Shown here: piece after piece, positions 7,832-15,096 of the stretch
How positions within the stretch are numbered: position 1 is the first letter of the stretch
Layout: each line of letters begins with the position of its first letter
NCBI GenBank assembly: GCA_947483645.1
Contig: CANKLS010000020.1
Coordinates: 1 to 21,949, forward strand
Reading direction: 5' to 3'
DNA from: Bradymonadales bacterium
GTDB lineage: Bacteria; Myxococcota; Bradymonadia; REDH01
DNA length: 21,949 nt
Notes under the pieces: generated by a model
What the model was told of the DNA's origin: nothing
The model's database searches: none
What the model saw: only the letters and a program-made list of their open reading frames with translations
Program-made: the position numbers and the translations under genes

Positions 7832-8487
7832 TGCCCGCGCTCCATCGAGAGCCAACCTTGCAGGCCATCCGCGCCATGGGCATCGAGCTCCATCACGCCC
7901 TCCTCGGCCCAGCGGAAGAGGGAGGCGAGGAGGCCGCCTGTGAGCCCCCAGACGAAGTCACCTTCGTAGTCGAAGGCCTGCATGGTCACCTTGCGACCGC
8001 CGCGCTCAAACTCCTGTGGGCGGCGCGCATCGGGGTGCATGAGTCGCTCCACATCGGCCACGATGACGCGCGCAATCTCTGCCTCACTGAGCACGAGAGC
8101 CGGCGGTGCATCGAGCCACCCGACCACCGGCACAACGCGGTAGCCGCCGATGCTCCACGCCTCGTCCAAACAGCCGAGCGTCTGGACTGCCTCGGCTGCG
8201 ATACCGCACTCTTCGTGGAGTTCTCGCAGGGCTGCTTCGCGCGGACCTTCATCGTCGCGATCGAGGCGACCGCCAGGAAAGGAGATCTGCCCCTTGTGGG
8301 TAGAGACCTGCTCGGTCCGCACGGTGAGGAGTGTCTTGACCCCATCGTCGTACCAGAAGGGCATGAGCACGGCAGCGCGCCGGAAGTGGGCCGGCACGAC
8401 CTCGTCTCGGAGCTGCTTGGGCTCGTGGGTGGCGAGGGCGTCGAGCCGCGCGCGGAACCAGGCTGAGAAGGGAGGCTGCTCGTTCAT
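7828..8487 (-). CDS. Nudix hydrolase, NudL-type CoA pyrophosphatase
   Basis: The product is 219 residues from the chosen ATG. The Nudix box runs from about 72 to 96 (GGRLDRDDEG, then REAALRELHEECGI) with the catalytic REL-EE core. It is preceded by LLTVRTEQVSTHKGQISFPGG (53-73, quoted in part), the signature of the CoA-pyrophosphatase (UPF0035/NudL) subfamily. That subfamily cleaves CoA or its oxidised forms to phosphopantetheine and 3',5'-ADP. The frame is open upstream to 8562, but that would overlap the preceding gene. The ATG at 8487 leaves a 25-bp gap and gives the normal subfamily N-terminus. The stop overlaps the coaB start as GTGA, so an enzyme that breaks CoA down and one that builds it are translated in tandem. 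The exact substrate is inferred from the motif. Confidence 0.88.
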   Translation of the reverse strand: MNEQPPFSAWFRARLDALATHEPKQLRDEVVPAHFRRAAVLMPFWYDDGVKTLLTVRTEQVSTHKGQISFPGGRLDRDDEGPREAALRELHEECGIAAEAVQTLGCLDEAWSIGGYRVVPVVGWLDAPPALVLSEAEIARVIVADVERLMHPDARRPQEFERGGRKVTMQAFDYEGDFVWGLTGGLLASLFRWAEEGVMELDAHGADGLQGWLSMERGQ

Positions 8488-8512
8488 CGTGTCGCCGAGT
8501 CCCGCGGAGGGA

Positions 8513-9349
8513 TCAGTCCTTCTTGATGAGGTTGAAGACGCGGTCCGGGCCGGCTGGCACAATGCGAAACACCCGCATCATGAGCTTGCGCATGGACTGG
8601 TTCGGAAGGAGCACCTTGGCAGAATCCTCACCGAGCGACTCGTGGAAGCGGCAGCGGCCGAGCGAGGGATGAAGGAGCACATCTCCACGCTTGAGGTAGT
8701 CGAGATCCACATCCTCGCTGTTCTCGATGTCGGCCTGGACCTTCGCGGAGAAGGCGGTGACCGCGCCCCAGTCGAGAGCGGCCGCCGGCGAGGGAGGCGG
8801 AGAGGAGAGGCCGCTGAGCGGAGCCGCGGGCTGCACGCGCATGGAACCGCCCTGCGAGGTCGAGGGGCGAGCAGGCGCGATCGGAGCCGGCATGGAGCGG
8901 GAGACGACCTGCGGCGGCGTTGTGGTTCGCGGCGCTGCGACCTCGTGAACGGCGCGGGCCGGTTGGCCGGCCGAGTCGGAAGCGCCGAAAGCGGCACTTC
9001 GCTGCAGCAACACGGTGATGTCTGCCGCAACGAGGCCGAGCACCTGCCCTGCGCGGAGCGTCGGTTGTCCGCCGAGCGTGGCAAGGGCGGTGGCCATGAG
9101 GCGCAGCCGCTCCGTCTTCCGCGCATCCCAGCCACCTTCGAGCGAGAGCAGCAGACCGCCTTCGTCATCCGCCAGTGTGACGGTCACCCCGCTGTTGCGT
9201 CCATCCGAGAGCCTGATCTGTTCGTAGCGGCCGGAGGCGCGCACATAGCCCGTTGGCCAGCCGAGCGAGAGCAGCGCTGCGGTCACAGCACCCGCTACCT
9301 CTTCACCCTCGGCAAGACGCAACTCCAAGACTCCCTCGTGCTCGCTCAT
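8513..9349 (-). CDS. Hypothetical two-domain protein: possible PPC/DUF296-like N-terminus, linker, CarD/Tudor-like C-terminus
   Basis: This is a 278-residue cytoplasmic protein with no signal peptide. Residues 1-115 look like a compact alpha/beta domain (LRLAEGEEVAGAVTAALL, GYVRASGRYEQIRL, LVAADITVLLQ). The spacing loosely resembles the PPC/DUF296 fold, which is linked in other proteins to DNA binding. Residues 120-200 are a Pro/Ser/Ala-rich flexible linker. Residues 213-278 (YLKRGDVLLHPSLGRCRF, then VLLPNQ) resemble the small beta-barrel of CarD/TRCF or UvrD C-terminal Tudor-like modules, which carry a similar GD-V-HP-G-G motif. It is the first gene of the six-gene minus-strand unit and is divergent from murJ. 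No function can be assigned; both domain suggestions are inference from pattern only. The ATG at 9349 has only a weak ribosome site. Confidence 0.7.
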   Translation of the reverse strand: MSEHEGVLELRLAEGEEVAGAVTAALLSLGWPTGYVRASGRYEQIRLSDGRNSGVTVTLADDEGGLLLSLEGGWDARKTERLRLMATALATLGGQPTLRAGQVLGLVAADITVLLQRSAAFGASDSAGQPARAVHEVAAPRTTTPPQVVSRSMPAPIAPARPSTSQGGSMRVQPAAPLSGLSSPPPSPAAALDWGAVTAFSAKVQADIENSEDVDLDYLKRGDVLLHPSLGRCRFHESLGEDSAKVLLPNQSMRKLMMRVFRIVPAGPDRVFNLIKKD

Positions 9350-9409
9350 GATTTGCTTTCGCTCAGATAACAGGCCAAACGGAGGGGGTTCCCAGCCGCG
9401 CCTGCCTTA

Positions 9410-11017
9410 TTGCCTCCAGACCACAGCGTGTCAACGCAACCCCAGACCACCGGCGCGCAGCAGTCCACGCGCAGCGCCCTCCTCTCGGCGGCGTTGCTGC
9501 TGTCTGCGTCTACGCTGCTGAGCCGGATTCTGGGCCAGTTCAGAGACCTCCTGCTGACCTGGAAGTTCGGTGCCTCTGCCGACACAGACGCCTACCTTGC
9601 GGCCTTCTGGCTTCCAGACCTGCTGAGCTACTTCCTCGCAGGCGGTGCCTTCACAATCTCGTTCGTTCCCGCCTTTGCCAAGGCTGTGAGCGAAGGCCGA
9701 AGCGCAGACGGTTGGAAGCTCTTCTCGAACATCGCGACGCTGACGGCCTGCGTGCTGCTGGTGACCATCGGACTCTGCTTGTGGTTCACACCTGAGCTGG
9801 TCGCGTTGATGTATCCCTCCTTCTCGGCGGAGCAGCAGGCGACAACATCGACCCTCACCCGTATCATTCTGCCGGGCCCGCTCTTCTTCTTCATCGGTGG
9901 CCTGCTGACCGCGACCGAGACGGTCCGAGGCAGCTTCGCTGCCGCCTCTCTCACGCCGCTCGTCTACAACCTCGCCATCATCTCCGGCGGCCTCTTTCTT
10001 GCGCCCTGGGTGGGGGTCGCGGGCTTCTCGTGGGGTGTCCTTGCTGGCGCGGCCCTCGGGGCCCTTCTGGTACCGCTGGCGTTCGCTTGGTCGAGGGTTC
10101 GGTTCAGGCCGCGTCTCGACCTCGCCGATCCGGAACTTCGGAGCTACCTTTTGGCCACCGCGCCGCTCCTCATCGGCGTCTCGCTTCTAACGGTAGATGA
10201 GTGGATGGTACGCTACTTCGGCGCGACGCTCGGCGTGGGCGCGATCACCCATCTGAGCAACGCCCGCAAGCTTATGCTGGTGCCAGCATCGCTCATCGGA
10301 CAGTCGGTCTCCTTCGCCATCCTCCCCTCGCTCTCGAACGACCTGGCGGCGGGCCGCGTCGATGAGGCAAACGAGCGGATGAGCAGCAGCATCGGCTCCA
10401 TCGTTGCTCTGTCGGCCCTCGCGGCTGTCGCGCTCGCGAGCGCGTCAGGCCCCATCGTCCGGACCATCTACCAACATGGTGCCTTCGATGCAGAGGACGC
10501 CATCGCAACCGCATCCTACCTCCGCGTCCTGGCGCTGGCCGTGCCCGGCTGGTGCCTCGCCACGGTGGCCTCACGGGGCTTTTACGCGCGGCAGGAGAAC
10601 GGGCGTGCCATGGTCATCACCTCGGCCATCACCCTGCTTTCTCTACCCGTTTACGCCTTCGGTGCGCACAACGGCGCCGGGGTGGGGTTAGCATGGGCCT
10701 CGGTGGCCGGCTGCACGCTCCAGGGCATCGCGATCGCGGCGGCGCTGGACTGGCGTCACAAGACGCAGACGGTTGTCATGACGCTGCGCGGCTCGGCTGC
10801 CGGACTTTTGTTCGCTGCTCCTGCAGCAGCGGCGGTTTATGGGTGGAGCGCTTGGGGCTCCGAACACCTCGCAATGGTACACCCGTGGGACGCCGCGGTC
10901 TCGCTTGGAGTCAGCTGTTTGGCTTTCGGAATGAGCACCATCGCCTATGTCTGGCGGTCAGAGCCGGTGCTGTTCGCCAAGGCAACCAAGCTGCTCCGAA
11001 GAGGGGGCTCGAAGTAG
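9410..11017 (+). CDS. murJ: Lipid II flippase MurJ (MVF/MviN family)
   Basis: The 535-residue integral membrane protein has about 14 hydrophobic segments. The N-terminal family signature is clear (STLLSRILGQFRDLLLTWKFG, quoted in part, then DAYLAAFWLPDLL and FTISFVPAFAKA). Later hallmarks are ETVRGSF, SFAILPSLSNDLA and IYQHGAFDAEDAIATASYL. MurJ moves the lipid-linked peptidoglycan precursor across the inner membrane, downstream of the MurF step encoded by the divergent neighbour operon. Start choice is uncertain: the TTG at 9410 and the in-frame GTG at 9428 both precede the first membrane segment, and neither has a convincing ribosome site. A stop codon ends the frame at 11017, followed by a short gap and the convergent HU gene. 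Confidence 0.93.
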   Translation: MPPDHSVSTQPQTTGAQQSTRSALLSAALLLSASTLLSRILGQFRDLLLTWKFGASADTDAYLAAFWLPDLLSYFLAGGAFTISFVPAFAKAVSEGRSADGWKLFSNIATLTACVLLVTIGLCLWFTPELVALMYPSFSAEQQATTSTLTRIILPGPLFFFIGGLLTATETVRGSFAAASLTPLVYNLAIISGGLFLAPWVGVAGFSWGVLAGAALGALLVPLAFAWSRVRFRPRLDLADPELRSYLLATAPLLIGVSLLTVDEWMVRYFGATLGVGAITHLSNARKLMLVPASLIGQSVSFAILPSLSNDLAAGRVDEANERMSSSIGSIVALSALAAVALASASGPIVRTIYQHGAFDAEDAIATASYLRVLALAVPGWCLATVASRGFYARQENGRAMVITSAITLLSLPVYAFGAHNGAGVGLAWASVAGCTLQGIAIAAALDWRHKTQTVVMTLRGSAAGLLFAAPAAAAVYGWSAWGSEHLAMVHPWDAAVSLGVSCLAFGMSTIAYVWRSEPVLFAKATKLLRRGGSK

Positions 11018-11033
11018 GCGGATTTCGTGGGGC

Positions 11034-11065
11034 AAAAACGAGTGAGGCCGGCGTGAAGGCCGGCC
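11034..11065 (-). terminator. Rho-independent terminator of the HU gene
   Basis: Bases 11046-11052 (GGCCGGC) and 11059-11065 (GCCGGCC) form a perfect 7-bp GC stem with a 6-base loop. Reading the minus strand, the stem is followed after 7 bases by TTTTT (the A run at 11034-11038). It lies 33 bp past the HU stop. The other side has no T run, so it does not look like a terminator for murJ. Confidence 0.65.
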
Positions 11066-11098
11066 CCCGGGAGCATCCAACCGGAGCCCCAGCCTGGA

Positions 11099-11368
11099 TT
11101 AGAGGCTGGACTTAAGATTGGGGGCAGCCTTGAAGCCGACCGACTTGCTCTCGCCGATCTGGATGGTCTTGAGCGTCTTGGGGTTGCGACCCTCGCGTGC
11201 CTTGCGGGTCTTCACCGTGAAGGTGCCGAAGCCGGGGTAGGAGAAACGACCCGCTGCGATCGCGTCGGCGGTAGTGGCGAAAACCACCTCGACCAACTCG
11301 GCAACAGCCTTCTTGCTGTGACCTTCAAGCTTGCTGTGGACCACGTCAATGAGTTCTGCCTTCGTCAT
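11099..11368 (-). CDS. HU family DNA-binding protein
   Basis: This is an 89-residue nucleoid protein of normal HU length. Visible features are the MTKAELIDVV start, the dimerisation helices (about 1-45), and the beta-arm region GRFSYPGFGTFTVKTRKARE followed by GRNPKT, the HU/IHF signature that wraps DNA. The C-terminal tail KSVGFKAAPNLKSSL is also typical. The start at 11368 is fixed by GGAGG at 11374-11378; a longer in-frame extension to 11401 is not needed. The gene stands alone between its own promoter (about 11452-11481) and a hairpin terminator at 11034-11065. HU versus IHF cannot be decided from sequence alone, but the single-gene layout and tail favour HU. Confidence 0.94.
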   Translation of the reverse strand: MTKAELIDVVHSKLEGHSKKAVAELVEVVFATTADAIAAGRFSYPGFGTFTVKTRKAREGRNPKTLKTIQIGESKSVGFKAAPNLKSSL

Positions 11369-11373
11369 CTCAT

Positions 11374-11378
11374 CCTCC
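11374..11378 (-). promoter_or_regulatory. Ribosome binding site of HU
   Basis: GGAGG on the minus strand, 5 bases upstream of the ATG at 11368. It decides this start over in-frame codons further upstream. Confidence 0.75.
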
Positions 11379-11420
11379 AACGGTGTATTGCGGAGAACCA
11401 CCCCCGCAAGCTCTTGAATG

Positions 11421-11441
11421 CAAAGGAAATTTAATCCTTTG
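11421..11441 (-). repeat. Inverted repeat in the HU leader
   Basis: CAAAGGA (11421-11427) and TCCTTTG (11435-11441) are perfect inverted arms around an AT-only 7-base centre. The element sits just downstream of the predicted HU transcription start. It could be an operator or an mRNA stem-loop. Its low GC contrasts with its surroundings. Confidence 0.6.
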
Positions 11442-11451
11442 GAGCGTCACT

Positions 11452-11481
11452 ACGATAAAGCCTGCGACGGAGCAAAGTCAA
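11452..11481 (-). promoter_or_regulatory. Sigma-70 type promoter of HU
   Basis: On the minus strand, TTGACT (11476-11481) is followed by an 18-bp spacer and TATCGT (11452-11457). The expected transcription start near 11445 gives a leader of about 75 bases. The -35 matches consensus at 5 of 6 positions and the -10 at 4 of 6. This is the best promoter match I found in the window. Confidence 0.6.
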
Positions 11482-11601
11482 GCACAAAATGCATCGAAAA
11501 ATCGCGCTGCGCCGCGTCAATCCTTGCGTTGCGCCCCCTCTCGCCTCGCGCATCGCCCGCCCCGCCCGTTTCCGGAAAGTTCAGCGTGCCCGCAACTCCC
11601 T

Positions 11602-12441
11602 TTAGAATCCGAGCGGATAGCGGACTTCGGGCAGGCCAAGGTGCGCCCGCGCCGCGGTCACGCTCCAGACCCTACGCCCGGTTTCTGCGGCCATGCGGGC
11701 TACTTCGGCCACCAGCTCGTAAGATCCTGCAGCGAGCTGCCCCTTGCGGAGAAAGATATTGTCTTCGAGGCCAACACGCACATGCCCTCCCCATTCCAAC
11801 GCGTGACGGGCCATCACAAGCTCGTGGCGACCGATGCCCGCGACGCACCAACTCCACCCGGCCGGAAGCCGCGACACGAGGTAGCGGAGGTGGCCTGCAT
11901 CGGCCTCCATCGCACCCGGCACACCGAAGACAAAGTCTACATGGAGGTCGCCGTCGAGGAGGCCTTCCCGATGGAGCCGGATGGCGGTGTCGAGCATGCC
12001 GAGGTCGAAGACCTCGATTTCGGGACGGATGTTGTTGGCACGCAGACTGGCCGCGATCTCGCGGATGGCCGGCATCGGATTGGCGAAGATGTCGTCGCCG
12101 AAGTTGCAGGTTCCCGTGGTGAGTGTTGCCATCTCGGGGCGCAGGATAAGCGCAGCAATTCGCTCCTCGACCGACATGCCGATCGCACCGCCAGTGGAGA
12201 ACTGAACGATGATGTCGGAGCGTTCGCGGATGGCAGCAAAGTAGGCCGCAAAGGTGGCCGCATCTTGGGTGGCGGAGCCGTCTGCACGGCGACCGTGCAG
12301 GTGGATCATCGCGGCGCCGGCATCACGGCAGCGGAGCGATTCGAGGCCCACCTCATCCGGGGTGATGGGGAGCGCGGGCGTCTGTGCGCGGGTGATCTCA
12401 GCACCGTTGATGGCTGCTGTGATGAGGAGGCCGTCGCTCAT
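11602..12441 (-). CDS. kce: 3-keto-5-aminohexanoate cleavage enzyme (BKACE family)
   Basis: This 279-residue TIM-barrel enzyme belongs to the BKACE (former DUF849) family. Kce condenses 3-keto-5-aminohexanoate with acetyl-CoA to give acetoacetate and 3-aminobutyryl-CoA in lysine fermentation. The metal ligands appear as His47 and His49 (MIHLHG) and Glu226 (VRVGLEDN). The loop Ser82 (FSTGG) and Thr106 also match the positions described for Kce. The frame runs upstream to 12486, but the ATG at 12441 overlaps the kal stop as ATGA and gives the standard N-terminus, so I chose it. BKACE members differ in substrate. Here the direct coupling to kal and the nearby kdd point to the lysine pathway. Downstream is a 233-bp intergenic region with no strong terminator. 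Confidence 0.9.
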   Translation of the reverse strand: MSDGLLITAAINGAEITRAQTPALPITPDEVGLESLRCRDAGAAMIHLHGRRADGSATQDAATFAAYFAAIRERSDIIVQFSTGGAIGMSVEERIAALILRPEMATLTTGTCNFGDDIFANPMPAIREIAASLRANNIRPEIEVFDLGMLDTAIRLHREGLLDGDLHVDFVFGVPGAMEADAGHLRYLVSRLPAGWSWCVAGIGRHELVMARHALEWGGHVRVGLEDNIFLRKGQLAAGSYELVAEVARMAAETGRRVWSVTAARAHLGLPEVRYPLGF

Positions 12442-12851
12442 GGATCGCCCCGCTTGATGCGCTGCTTGTCGATGGGGGTAACGCATGTGCCGACGGCGCG
12501 ACAGACCACCACGGGCTCTGCGAGGAGCTCGGCAGAAGACTCGGCTCCGAGCTCAGGGTTGAGTCGGATGACCTTGCGGGCCTCGAACTCCATGCGGCGC
12601 GAGCTGCGGCCCACTTCGACGATGCGGCCAACTGCCTCGATGTAGTCGCCCGCATAGACGGGGGCGAGGAACTCCACCTTCTCGTAGGCGCGGAAGAGGC
12701 CCTCGTCACCGTCGAGGCGAATGAGGAGCTCGGTTGCAACGTCGCCGAAGAGGGCGAGCATGCGGGCACCGTCGACGAGGTTGCCGGCATAGTGGGCATC
12801 GTGGGCCGACATGCGGAGGCGGATGAGAACAGTGCTGGAGAGGTTTGGCAT
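12438..12851 (-). CDS. kal: 3-aminobutyryl-CoA ammonia-lyase (hotdog fold)
   Basis: This 137-residue protein is strongly similar to Kal of fusobacteria and clostridia as I recall them. Features are [52 protein letters not shown], and the closing [11 protein letters not shown]. Kal removes ammonia from 3-aminobutyryl-CoA to give crotonyl-CoA. It is translationally coupled to kce by an ATGA overlap, so two consecutive enzymes are made together. The frame is open to 13031, but the upstream part is Pro/Ser/Arg-rich shadow sequence opposite the lipoprotein gene. A GGAG ribosome site 7 bases before the ATG at 12851 supports this start. A strong hairpin ends only 18 bp upstream of the start, so how this pair is transcribed is unclear. 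Confidence 0.92.
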   Translation of the reverse strand: MPNLSSTVLIRLRMSAHDAHYAGNLVDGARMLALFGDVATELLIRLDGDEGLFRAYEKVEFLAPVYAGDYIEAVGRIVEVGRSSRRMEFEARKVIRLNPELGAESSAELLAEPVVVCRAVGTCVTPIDKQRIKRGDP

Positions 12852-12860
12852 GGCAGGCTC

Positions 12861-12893
12861 CAAACAACAACGCCCGACCAGAAGGCCGGGCGT
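12861..12893 (-). terminator. Rho-independent terminator between the lipoprotein gene and kal
   Basis: The arms 12870-12879 and 12884-12893 pair over 10 bp with a single G-U wobble around a 4-base loop. On the minus strand a T-rich tail (TGTTGTTT) follows. It begins 22 bp after the lipoprotein stop and ends 18 bp before the kal ATG. It would end lipoprotein transcripts, or act as an attenuator in a kal leader. Confidence 0.8.
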
Positions 12894-12915
12894 CAAACTT
12901 CGAAGGGGACGAGAG

Positions 12916-14904
12916 CTAGAGGCAGACCGGGACGGTGGCCGAGACCCGGTCGATGGGGACAACGTTGCGCGAGGGCCAGGAGACCGCGCAGACCTCCCAC
13001 CAGGAGCCGGTGGAGGGGAGCGCCTTGTCACGGACTTCGTAGGCTACGATACCATCGAGGGTGATGATGACGGTCGCGTAGGAGACGCCATAACCGTGGT
13101 CGGACCAGTAGTGGACGCCAACCTTGAAGGTGCCGACGGCCGGGTCGTCGAGCGAGACGTTCTCGGGGCCCCAGCCATCGGTGTCGTCACGGTCGAGCGA
13201 GCAGTCGTCACCCGTGAAGCCGGCTACGCCCCAGTCTGCAGAGGGGGTGCGGAAGTGGCAGTCCCACTGCCGGTCTTCCCAGCAGCCCTCGGCGCTGAGG
13301 ACGTGCAGGTCGACGTCGGCTCCGGCGCCATTGCCCTCATCGGCCGGGTCGGGGTCGGAGGGGGTGCTCCAGGTGAGCTGGGTGTGGAAGGCTGCGTCGG
13401 GCACCGCGCGGACGTTGAGTGTGGCGGTGCTGTTGCAGCCGGCGGAGGAGGCCGAGAGGCCGCGGTTGTCCTGTGCGTCGACCTGCACTTCGTATTCGCC
13501 GTTGGCGTCGACGAAGAAGCTGGAGGAGGCAGAAGACGGGGGCGAGAACTCGGAGACTGACTCGGCGGGGCGGCTGATGATGCGCCAGGTGTAGTTGACG
13601 CAGCTGCCGTCGGGATCGACGCAGTTGGCGACGCAGTCGAGGTTGGCGAGCGGCGGCACGTTGACGTCGTCGGTGGGGATGGAGTCGGCAACGCCACGCT
13701 CGACGCAGGAGACAGCGGTGACCGTGGGGCACTCGTTGGTCGTGCCGACGCAGGTGAGGGGGAGCTCATACTCGGGGAAGGCCGAATCGTTGGAGCTGAT
13801 GACAACCTTGCCGGTCTCGGGGCGGCCTTCCACGGTGGGGCGGCAGGTGGCGACGACCTGGGTCGAGGCACCGGGCGAGAGCGAGAGGGGGGTCGCAGGC
13901 GGGGCATCGAGCGCGAAGATGGGGTCTGCTTCGGTGCCGTTGTCGGCCGAGATGGTGAGCGCGGAGATGTCGAGGTTCTCGCCGTTGCCGAGCTCCGAGC
14001 AGTTGGTGACGGTGAGGGTGAGGCGGCCGGGCACGCCGTTCATGAGTACCTCGCCGAAGTCGCCGGTGTCGGGGGAGACGGCGATGCAGGGGACGCCGCC
14101 GTTGCCCTTGAGGTCGATGACGGTGTCGGCGTCGGGGCTCTCAAGCGTGGTGAGGTTGATGGCGCCAACGTCGTTGTTCTCGTCGTCGGGGCAGTACTTT
14201 ACGGTGAAGGTCTTGGTCTCGTTGGCCGCGAGCGCCCAGGGGGTCTCGGCGGTCGGGAGGGCGTCGCCCGCGTTGGGGATGACGGTGTAGACGCCGGTCG
14301 CCGCGAGGGTGAGGTCGGTGATCGTCTGCGAGGTGCCGATGGCCTGCAGGGTCTGGACCACCTCGACGCAGTTCGGAGGCGCAACGCGACCAAAGATGAT
14401 TGGGTTGGGCGTGGCGTAGAGGCGGCCGTTCGAGGCCGGTGCCTTGAGAGCAATCTCAAAGACTCCGTCAAAAGCCTTGCCGCTCTGGATCGACTGGTTG
14501 GTCTCGACGCGGAGAACCGCCTCGTGGCCAGCAGTGTCGCCCTCGGGACGGGTGAAGGTCACCTCCACCTTGTGCCGGGTCTCGGGGCTACCGTCGAAGA
14601 GGGCGAGGTCGAAGGGCTCCGATCCGCTCGCGAATCCGAACATCGCACGATCAGCGCCTAGGATCTCCATCTTGGACACAACGAGCGCGGCTTTGCCCTC
14701 GTTGGTGATATTGACGGTCTGCTGCCGAGTACCAGGAGCAGATGGGAAGACGACCTGCACCGGGTTCGAGACGAACACCGGCTGATTGGCGCTGGTAACG
14801 CTGTCCGAGCAGCCCGTGAGGGCGACAGAGCCCGTGATGGAAAGGAGCCCAAGGCTCATCGCCACCGCAATACTTCTCAGAGGCACCCGCAACGATCCAA
14901 TCAT
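12916..14904 (-). CDS. Large lipoprotein with choice-of-anchor D-like repeats and a DUF2135/YfaP-like C-terminal domain
   Basis: The 662-residue product has a lipoprotein signal peptide with lipobox LTGC (lipid Cys32), so it is exported and membrane-anchored, probably at the outer membrane. Between about 40 and 390 are at least three Ig-like beta domains of the choice-of-anchor D/ASH type, with motifs such as [32 protein letters not shown] and [16 protein letters not shown] cysteine-containing PKD-like segment ([15 protein letters not shown]) follows. The C-terminal part (about 520-650), with [18 protein letters not shown] and [16 protein letters not shown], resembles DUF2135/YfaP or pre-peptidase C-terminal domains. 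Cysteines are frequent and probably form disulfides. No catalytic motif is visible, and a structural or binding role is inference. The gene stands alone, with a candidate promoter at 14946-14974 and a terminator at 12861-12893. Confidence 0.85.
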   Translation of the reverse strand: MIGSLRVPLRSIAVAMSLGLLSITGSVALTGCSDSVTSANQPVFVSNPVQVVFPSAPGTRQQTVNITNEGKAALVVSKMEILGADRAMFGFASGSEPFDLALFDGSPETRHKVEVTFTRPEGDTAGHEAVLRVETNQSIQSGKAFDGVFEIALKAPASNGRLYATPNPIIFGRVAPPNCVEVVQTLQAIGTSQTITDLTLAATGVYTVIPNAGDALPTAETPWALAANETKTFTVKYCPDDENNDVGAINLTTLESPDADTVIDLKGNGGVPCIAVSPDTGDFGEVLMNGVPGRLTLTVTNCSELGNGENLDISALTISADNGTEADPIFALDAPPATPLSLSPGASTQVVATCRPTVEGRPETGKVVISSNDSAFPEYELPLTCVGTTNECPTVTAVSCVERGVADSIPTDDVNVPPLANLDCVANCVDPDGSCVNYTWRIISRPAESVSEFSPPSSASSSFFVDANGEYEVQVDAQDNRGLSASSAGCNSTATLNVRAVPDAAFHTQLTWSTPSDPDPADEGNGAGADVDLHVLSAEGCWEDRQWDCHFRTPSADWGVAGFTGDDCSLDRDDTDGWGPENVSLDDPAVGTFKVGVHYWSDHGYGVSYATVIITLDGIVAYEVRDKALPSTGSWWEVCAVSWPSRNVVPIDRVSATVPVCL

Positions 14905-15096
14905 AACAACCTCGTTTGAATGTGGGAAAGACCCGACCTGTTTTTGCGATAGTGGTCAGCACCCGTCAGATCAAGCGCAAGGCGGATCGCGCTCAAAGTT
15001 TGCGGCGCCCGTCGAACACCCTGCTCTCGACCCGCATCGCCAAACTGAATAGGCGGACCCAGACGCCGTCCGAACGGCACCCCTTGGAGGCTCACC
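14905..15096 (+). other. Divergent intergenic region between two lipoprotein genes
   Basis: This 192-bp region holds the candidate minus-strand promoter at 14946-14974 and, at its right end, the GGAGG ribosome site (15086-15090) of the cysteine-rich lipoprotein. I could not find a convincing plus-strand promoter. Confidence 0.5.
14946..14974 (-). promoter_or_regulatory. Candidate sigma-70 promoter of the large lipoprotein gene
   Basis: Minus strand TTGATC (14969-14974), 17-bp spacer, TATCGC (14946-14951). The arrangement and the TATCG -10 core resemble the HU promoter. The predicted start near 14939 leaves about 35 bases of leader with GAGG 7-10 bases before the ATG at 14904. Confidence 0.45.

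Noticed and set aside
7384..9370. Two long plus-strand open frames opposite coaB, Nudix and the hypothetical gene
   Set aside because: Low-complexity Arg/Pro-rich products with no motifs; explained by GC skew of codons on the other strand.
11488..11520. Possible kce terminator (CGCG arms followed by TTTTT on the minus strand)
   Set aside because: The stem is only 4 bp and lies about 95 bp past the stop; too weak to annotate.
11569..11578. Palindrome TTTCCGGAAA just downstream of kce
   Set aside because: A 10-bp palindrome without loop or T run is too short to be a terminator, and only one copy was noticed.
11383..12645. 420-residue plus-strand open frame opposite kce and kal
   Set aside because: kce and kal carry clear conserved motifs; this frame has none and no start signal.
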